From assembly GCA_946183415.1 (NCBI GenBank), contig CAMHAM010000020.1:1-44493 (forward strand): a stretch of 44,493 bases of DNA, in the 5' to 3' direction. The position numbers and the translations under genes were made by a program. This document shows positions 40,267-44,493 of the stretch, piece by piece. The notes below the pieces were generated by a model, which saw only the letters and a list, made by a program, of their open reading frames with translations, did not search any database and was not told the DNA's origin. This stretch comes from an uncultured Prevotella sp. GTDB lineage: Bacteria; Bacteroidota; Bacteroidia; Bacteroidales; Bacteroidaceae. Each line of letters begins with the position of its first letter. The stretch's first letter is position 1.

Positions 40267-42084
40267 ATGAAAAGACTGACTATGACCCTACTGACCCTGT
40301 TGACAGCCATTGTCACGATGGCACAGGGATGGCCGCAGAACTACGGCGGCGTGATGTTACAAGGATTCTACTGGGACGGCTATGCCGACTCGAAGTGGAC
40401 CGTGCTCGAGAAACAGGCCGATGACCTGTCACAGTACTTCGACCTTATCTGGATTCCCCAGAGCGGTAAGACTTCTGACTACTACCATACGAAACGACAG
40501 ACGATGGGCTACGACCCCTGCTTCTGGCTTGATCACAACAGTTGCTGGGGTACGGAGGCTGAACTGAAGAAGATGATTAAGACCTTCAAGGACAAGGGTA
40601 CAGGTATCATCGAGGATGTGGTGATCAACCACAAGAACGGACTGACGACGTGGGTAGACTTCCCCGATGAGACCAACGGTGCCTACAGCATTGCATGGGA
40701 TAATGAGAAGTTCTCAGGTATCACAAGTGATGACGAGTGCAACAAAAACGGCTACAAGACCACTGGCGCCAAAGATACAGGCGACAACTTTGAAGGCTAC
40801 CGAGACCTTGACCACACCAACGAGACGGTGCAGAAGAACGTGAAAACCTATCTCGAGTTCCTGCTGAAGGAACTGGGCTATGCAGGTTTCCGCTACGACA
40901 TGGTGAAAGGGTATGATGCCAAGTATACAGGCAAATACAATACAGAGGTCAATCCCACCTATAGCGTCGGTGAATGCTGGGATGGCAACAAAAGTGTAGT
41001 GACGAAATGGATCGACGGAACGAAAGTCGATGGCAAGATACAGAGTGCCGCCTTCGACTTCCCCATGAAGTACAATATCAACTCAGCCTTTGGTGGAGGC
41101 AACTGGAGTGCCTTAGCCAAGAGTATGCTCAGCAACGACAACGCCTACAAGCGTTACAGCGTGACCTTTGTGGACAATCACGACACCTTCCGCGAGGCGA
41201 CCAAGCTCAATACGAACATCTGTGCTGCCAATGCCTATATCCTCGTGATGCCAGGTACCCCATGTCTCTTCCTAAAGCACTGGCAGTCGAACAAGGGTAC
41301 GCTGAAACGTCTCATTGCCTTAAGAAAAGCCGCAGGCATCAACAATGAGAGTGAGATTCTCACGGCAGAAACCATCGGAGGAGGATTCCTGCTCGTCGTA
41401 CAAGGTTCGAACGGGAAACTACGACTGCATCTGGGACCCGTTGGCAATCTCTCGTTCAACAATCCCGTGGATCTGTGGACACTGGCCATCGAGGGCAAGA
41501 ACTTCCAGGTATATGCCAACAAGGATGTAGACCAGACAGCCATGAAAGCCATCACCGAAGCAGACGAGAGTCCAGAGGACAACACACCAGTGGAAGTACC
41601 CGCCTTCTGCACCGTCAATGAGGGTGAGACCTGCGCCTTCTTCGTGGCACCCAAGAACTGGGGCAGTCAGATCAAATGCTGGCGCTGGGACAAGCAGTAC
41701 AACTATACCACCAACCAATGGCCAGGTGTGAACTGCGAGAAACTCGGCGAAGACAGCAAGGGCAACTCCGTATGGAAGTGGACCTACAATGCAAGTGATC
41801 GCAAGAGTCAGAGCAGCACCAACGAGGGTATCATCTTCAATGACGGTACGAACCAGACCGCCGACCTTGCCTTTATCAATGGCGGCTACTACAATCAGGA
41901 CGGACTGCAGGCTGTCGTCTCAGCTACAGCCATCAAGGCAGCCAAGACTGAAACCTACAGCGATGTCAAGGTTTACACCCTCGACGGCAGACTACTACGC
42001 ACCGCCAAGACTGCCAGCGAAGCACTCGACGGACTCGACAAGGGCGTTTACATTATTAATAATAAGAAGGTCATTATCAGATAA
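40267..42084 (+). CDS. Secreted GH13 alpha-amylase with starch-binding domain and T9SS sorting tail
   Basis: A 605-aa enzyme with a signal peptide ending TMAQ (about residue 18). The GH13 barrel carries the nucleophile D211 in GFRYDMVKG, acid/base E236 in SVGECWDG and transition-state Asp D306 in FVDNHDTF. After the barrel, residues about 445-550 resemble a CBM26-type starch-binding module (FFVAPKNWGSQIKCWRWD, WPGVNCEKLGED). The final ~50 residues (VYTLDGRLLRTAKT, then GLDKGVYIINNKKVII) match the type A sorting domain of the type IX secretion system, so surface display or release is expected. It starts 1 bp after the chromate transporter gene; ATG 40267 begins the signal peptide. It hydrolyses alpha-1,4-glucan. 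Confidence 0.92.
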   Translation: MKRLTMTLLTLLTAIVTMAQGWPQNYGGVMLQGFYWDGYADSKWTVLEKQADDLSQYFDLIWIPQSGKTSDYYHTKRQTMGYDPCFWLDHNSCWGTEAELKKMIKTFKDKGTGIIEDVVINHKNGLTTWVDFPDETNGAYSIAWDNEKFSGITSDDECNKNGYKTTGAKDTGDNFEGYRDLDHTNETVQKNVKTYLEFLLKELGYAGFRYDMVKGYDAKYTGKYNTEVNPTYSVGECWDGNKSVVTKWIDGTKVDGKIQSAAFDFPMKYNINSAFGGGNWSALAKSMLSNDNAYKRYSVTFVDNHDTFREATKLNTNICAANAYILVMPGTPCLFLKHWQSNKGTLKRLIALRKAAGINNESEILTAETIGGGFLLVVQGSNGKLRLHLGPVGNLSFNNPVDLWTLAIEGKNFQVYANKDVDQTAMKAITEADESPEDNTPVEVPAFCTVNEGETCAFFVAPKNWGSQIKCWRWDKQYNYTTNQWPGVNCEKLGEDSKGNSVWKWTYNASDRKSQSSTNEGIIFNDGTNQTADLAFINGGYYNQDGLQAVVSATAIKAAKTETYSDVKVYTLDGRLLRTAKTASEALDGLDKGVYIINNKKVIIR

Positions 42085-42120
42085 TAAGTGATCCCCGCCA
42101 GTTAGCGGGGATCACTTATT
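42083..42120. terminator. Bidirectional terminator with a perfect 16-bp stem
   Basis: AATAAGTGATCCCCGC (42083-42098) pairs perfectly with 42105-42120 around a 6-nt loop. The stem overlaps the last base of the amylase stop codon and the end of the convergent glycosyltransferase gene (stop codon 42116-42118). Confidence 0.9.
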
Positions 42121-42886
42121 TCACAAAAGAACGGACGACGAACCAGCAGTGTAGCAGGAACGTCTGAAGTCGACCATAATGACGCTCCATCACCCGATAA
42201 CGCTCCCAAAGCGACTCACGGTGGTGGAGCGTTGTCTGTCCTTCTTCGGTATAGTTGGCCACCACCATCTTCAGATACTGTAGGGGGATATTCTCCTTGG
42301 CAGCCGCTTTCATCACACGGATGCACCAATCGACATCTGCAGAATAGCGGTAATGCGTATCGTAAGGTGTGGCAATAGCAAAATCGGTACGCGCATAGAA
42401 AGCCTGATGGCACACCACCATACCCTGACGGAACGATTTCCACGACAGATCCTCGGGTGGAGCAAGACGGCGGTGATGCAGGAAGTGCCCTTCGCCGTCA
42501 ACGATATCAGTATCACCATAGAGTACGGCAGGCAACTGCGCATCGTCGACAGCTGCGACGATGCGACTGACCGTATCCGAAGCAGGCAGGAAATCGCCTG
42601 CATTCAAGAAACACACATAATCACCATCCAGACTGCGCAGCCCCTTATTCATGGCATCATAGATGCCCTCATCGGGTTCAGACATCACCTGCACACGATG
42701 GCCATTCTGTGCAGCATTCGAACGTTCGATATAGGTTTCGACCATCCGCAGTGTGTCATCCGTAGAAGCCCCGTCGATAATCAGATGCACAATCTCAGGA
42801 TAATCCTGCCGCAGCACACTGTCGAGCGTTCGCTGCAACACGCTGGCTGCATTATACGTCACCGTCACATAGGTAATCCTGATCAT
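42116..42886 (-). CDS. Family 2 glycosyltransferase
   Basis: A 256-aa GT-A fold enzyme. It shows the nucleotide-sugar-binding start ITYVTVTYNAASVLQRTLDS, DGASTDDT, EPDEGIYDAMNKGL (WcaA/WcfS-like signature), the DXD-region YVCFLNAGDFL, and a late ADVDWCIRVMKAA segment. No membrane helix is evident except a hydrophobic C-terminus (FLLHCWFVVRSFV), which may attach it to the membrane. It probably adds a sugar in surface polysaccharide synthesis; donor and acceptor cannot be read from sequence. The start overlaps the upstream GT4 gene by 4 bp. Confidence 0.9.
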   Translation of the reverse strand: MIRITYVTVTYNAASVLQRTLDSVLRQDYPEIVHLIIDGASTDDTLRMVETYIERSNAAQNGHRVQVMSEPDEGIYDAMNKGLRSLDGDYVCFLNAGDFLPASDTVSRIVAAVDDAQLPAVLYGDTDIVDGEGHFLHHRRLAPPEDLSWKSFRQGMVVCHQAFYARTDFAIATPYDTHYRYSADVDWCIRVMKAAAKENIPLQYLKMVVANYTEEGQTTLHHRESLWERYRVMERHYGRLQTFLLHCWFVVRSFVK

Positions 42887-44136
42887 AGCTTATAATGTTT
42901 GAAGGCCATCGCCTGTTGATACACTTCGAGATACTTCATCGCCACACTCTGCTGCGAGTAATTACGCACGACCTTCTCAACAGCCTGGCGACTCAGTGCC
43001 TCTGCATCAGCCTCAGTCAGAATCCAACGGATGCCTCGCGCCAGATCCTCCGCATCACGATAAGTAGCCACATAGCCGTTACGCTGATGGTCGATCTCCT
43101 CAGGGATACCACCCACCTTGAATCCCACGCAAGGCACGCCGCAGGCCATCGCCTCCATGATGGTATTGGGCAGATTCTCCGAGAGCGAAGGCAGTACAAA
43201 GACATCCACGGCCTGATATACATCGACAATCCGCTTCTCATCATTAACATAGCCCAAGGGATAAGCCTCAAGCGGCAACTGCGACGTCAGCTCTTCAGCA
43301 TGGCCACCCAGAATCACAACAGCGGGTTTGATATCTGTCAACAGCCTACATGCATCTATGAGATACTGCATACCCTTGTTAACCATAGTCACGCGTTGCG
43401 AAGCAAAGAGTATCAGTTGTTTGTCGAGAGGCAGCCCCAAGCGCTTCCTCGCTTCCGCCTTTACACCTCTTTTATATATATGCGTATCTATCGGGTTGGG
43501 AATACTGGTAATCTTCTGTCCCTCCAGCAGCGCACTTTTCTTCGCCTCCGACTCCAGCCATCGGCTACAGGCAACGAAATAGATGTTCTCACCTTCCAAC
43601 ATCCGTTGCTTCTTTTGCCAGACAGATGCAGCGAGATCGTGTGCAGAGCCCTTACCAGGCAGTAGCTTGCAATTCCGGCATTGTGAGGTAAACTGACGAC
43701 AATCCAACGCCACATGACAAATCGCTGTGGCAGGCCAGATGTCATGCATGGTCCACACCACCGGCTTGCCGCTGCGCAGGACCTTCCTGATACCACTCAG
43801 CGAGAGCATACCCTGATTAATCCAGTGGAGATGGATGATGTCTGCCTCCTGAAACTCTCGCAGACGGGTGATGTCAGACCCTGCATTGGCGATATCGACT
43901 TCGAAAAGATGCTTACGTGAATGCAACTTCAGAAAGATGCAGAGCCGCTCCCAGAGAAAGTTCCAGCGCAGACGAGGCGACGGTGGAAGCTCAGACACCG
44001 TCAGCGCATCAGTATCCTTATCGCGCACCAGCATTTTTGCCTTAACACCATAATTGTTCAATGCTTTCATCAAACGGTTAGCAGCCACAGCAGCTCCACC
44101 CGTCCGTTCGCTCGTATTCACTATCAGTATTTTCAT
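42883..44136 (-). CDS. Family 4 glycosyltransferase
   Basis: A 417-aa GT-B fold enzyme. The N-terminal half starts MKILIVNTSERTGGAAVAANRLM (acceptor domain, Gly-rich loop) and contains IIHLHWINQGMLS and VWTMHDIWPATAICH. The C-terminal half has ILFASQRVTMVNKGMQYLI and the donor-binding EX7E motif in PSLSENLPNTIMEAMACGVPCV. The Cys cluster in CRQFTSQCRNC is common in this subgroup. It heads a two-gene unit with the GT2, from a promoter at 44159-44166. Role: capsule, exopolysaccharide or glycan assembly. Confidence 0.9.
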   Translation of the reverse strand: MKILIVNTSERTGGAAVAANRLMKALNNYGVKAKMLVRDKDTDALTVSELPPSPRLRWNFLWERLCIFLKLHSRKHLFEVDIANAGSDITRLREFQEADIIHLHWINQGMLSLSGIRKVLRSGKPVVWTMHDIWPATAICHVALDCRQFTSQCRNCKLLPGKGSAHDLAASVWQKKQRMLEGENIYFVACSRWLESEAKKSALLEGQKITSIPNPIDTHIYKRGVKAEARKRLGLPLDKQLILFASQRVTMVNKGMQYLIDACRLLTDIKPAVVILGGHAEELTSQLPLEAYPLGYVNDEKRIVDVYQAVDVFVLPSLSENLPNTIMEAMACGVPCVGFKVGGIPEEIDHQRNGYVATYRDAEDLARGIRWILTEADAEALSRQAVEKVVRNYSQQSVAMKYLEVYQQAMAFKHYKL

Positions 44137-44158
44137 GTCATCATTCCGATTGATATTG

Positions 44159-44166
44159 CAAAGGTA
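44159..44166 (-). promoter_or_regulatory. Promoter of the glycosyltransferase pair
   Basis: TACCTTTG on the minus strand, with TTTG 20 bp upstream at the -33 position, both good matches. The ATG at 44136 is 22 bp downstream. Confidence 0.7.
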
Positions 44167-44291
44167 CGAATAAGTGCGTAAAATACCAAAGAAAATGGTA
44201 CTTTAAAGCAGTTTTTTATGTGTTTGCGCACACAACTAATTGATTTAGGTCAAGAATAAGGGGATTTTATACACTTATTACCCATGAAATC

Positions 44292-44322
44292 TTGCGAGAA
44301 CGGAAATTTCGTCGTACCTTTG
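44292..44322 (+). promoter_or_regulatory. + strand promoter of a gene beyond the right edge
   Basis: TTG at 44292-44294 and TACCTTTG at 44315-44322 with a 20-bp spacer fit the Bacteroidota consensus. Transcription should start near 44328 and continue at least 165 nt without an open reading frame. Confidence 0.7.
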
Positions 44323-44327
44323 CATCG

Positions 44328-44493
44328 TCAAAAGGTTAATAGATTGTTTTAGGTTAGTAGTAATATTTATAGTTTTAGGTTTTTAGTTATTGGTAAAAGA
44401 AAGTTTTCAACTGTAGGATAACAGGTGGTCGCTGTGAAGCTCCCATTTAAACTTTCAAATTTTTAGCTCTTGTGAGCTGAAAATTTCTTTTAG
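44328..44493 (+). promoter_or_regulatory. Long structured 5' leader or ncRNA (continues past the window)
   Basis: After the promoter comes a run with repeated GTTTTAGGTT (near 44348 and 44373), then a less AT-rich block (AGGTGGTCGCTGTGAAGCTCC) and a 13-bp hairpin with loop TTGT (44457-44469 with 44474-44486), followed by CTTTTAG. It contains no usable frame. It may be a regulatory leader (attenuator or cold-shock type) or a free small RNA; the downstream gene is not visible. Confidence 0.5.

Larger units (their letters stand above)
44137..44493. other. 357-bp gene-free right end
   Basis: No protein gene is supported. It holds the minus-strand glycosyltransferase promoter (44159-44166), a small hairpin GTGTTTGCGCACAC at about 44220-44233, a + strand promoter (44292-44322) and a transcribed leader with a strong hairpin running to the window edge. 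Confidence 0.7.

Overview
The window reads as a chromosomal segment of a Bacteroidota bacterium, most likely a saccharolytic Prevotellaceae member. Supporting signs are a SusC/SusD pair, outer-membrane lipoproteins, a type IX secretion sorting tail on an amylase, and at least sixteen copies of the Bacteroidota -7 promoter element TAnnTTTG placed just upstream of genes. Shine-Dalgarno sequences are mostly absent. I see no tRNA, rRNA, CRISPR array, transposase, integrase or phage gene.

Layout. 1-1640 (+): a NifU-like scaffold protein (5' end cut by the window) and its GGGtGRT partner. 1694-5096 (-): a Dabb protein and an RluA-type pseudouridine synthase, then a HEPN/MNT toxin-antitoxin pair leading into a pyridoxal/pyridoxamine kinase. 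5097-6015: a 0.9-kb gene-free stretch with an 11-bp-phased inverted array and a 22-bp-period array of palindromes. 6016-11864 (+): an SF1 helicase, a decayed lipoprotein region, then GNAT, MgtC/SapB and a TPR-transmembrane-SpoIIE phosphatase. 11875-19691 (-): two paralogous periplasmic-binding-domain sensor kinases, one lacking the phosphoacceptor His, below a PD40/CxxCH lipoprotein and a small DUF6057-like lipoprotein. 19850-29037: a divergent polysaccharide utilisation locus, susC-susD (-) and two GH43 enzymes (+), probably for arabinan or arabinose-containing xylan. 29038-29388: repeat-rich spacer. 29389-31399 (-): PagL-like lipid A deacylase and an OmpA lipoprotein. 31520-34033 (+): M1 aminopeptidase. 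34088-35185 (-): RelA/SpoT-type alarmone synthetase. 35321-39076 (+): purL. 39121-42084 (+): a split chromate transporter plus a secreted alpha-amylase. 42116-44136 (-): two glycosyltransferases. 44137-44493: a promoter and a long untranslated leader running off the right edge.

How parts fit together. The PUL imports and trims arabinose-containing glycans, with a paired-site operator candidate in the divergent promoter region. The block 9984-19691 is a signalling neighbourhood with two ligand-binding kinases convergent with a PP2C-type phosphatase, but with no response regulator, anti-sigma factor or anti-anti-sigma factor in view. The most unusual things are non-coding: the phased array at 5551-5688, the 22-bp palindromes at 5856-5943, the 75-bp hairpin with a reiterated 17-bp arm at 29243-29385, and heptamer repeats at 2004-2031 and inside purL. 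Three genes also have start codons so close to the -7 element that their mRNAs should be leaderless or nearly so.
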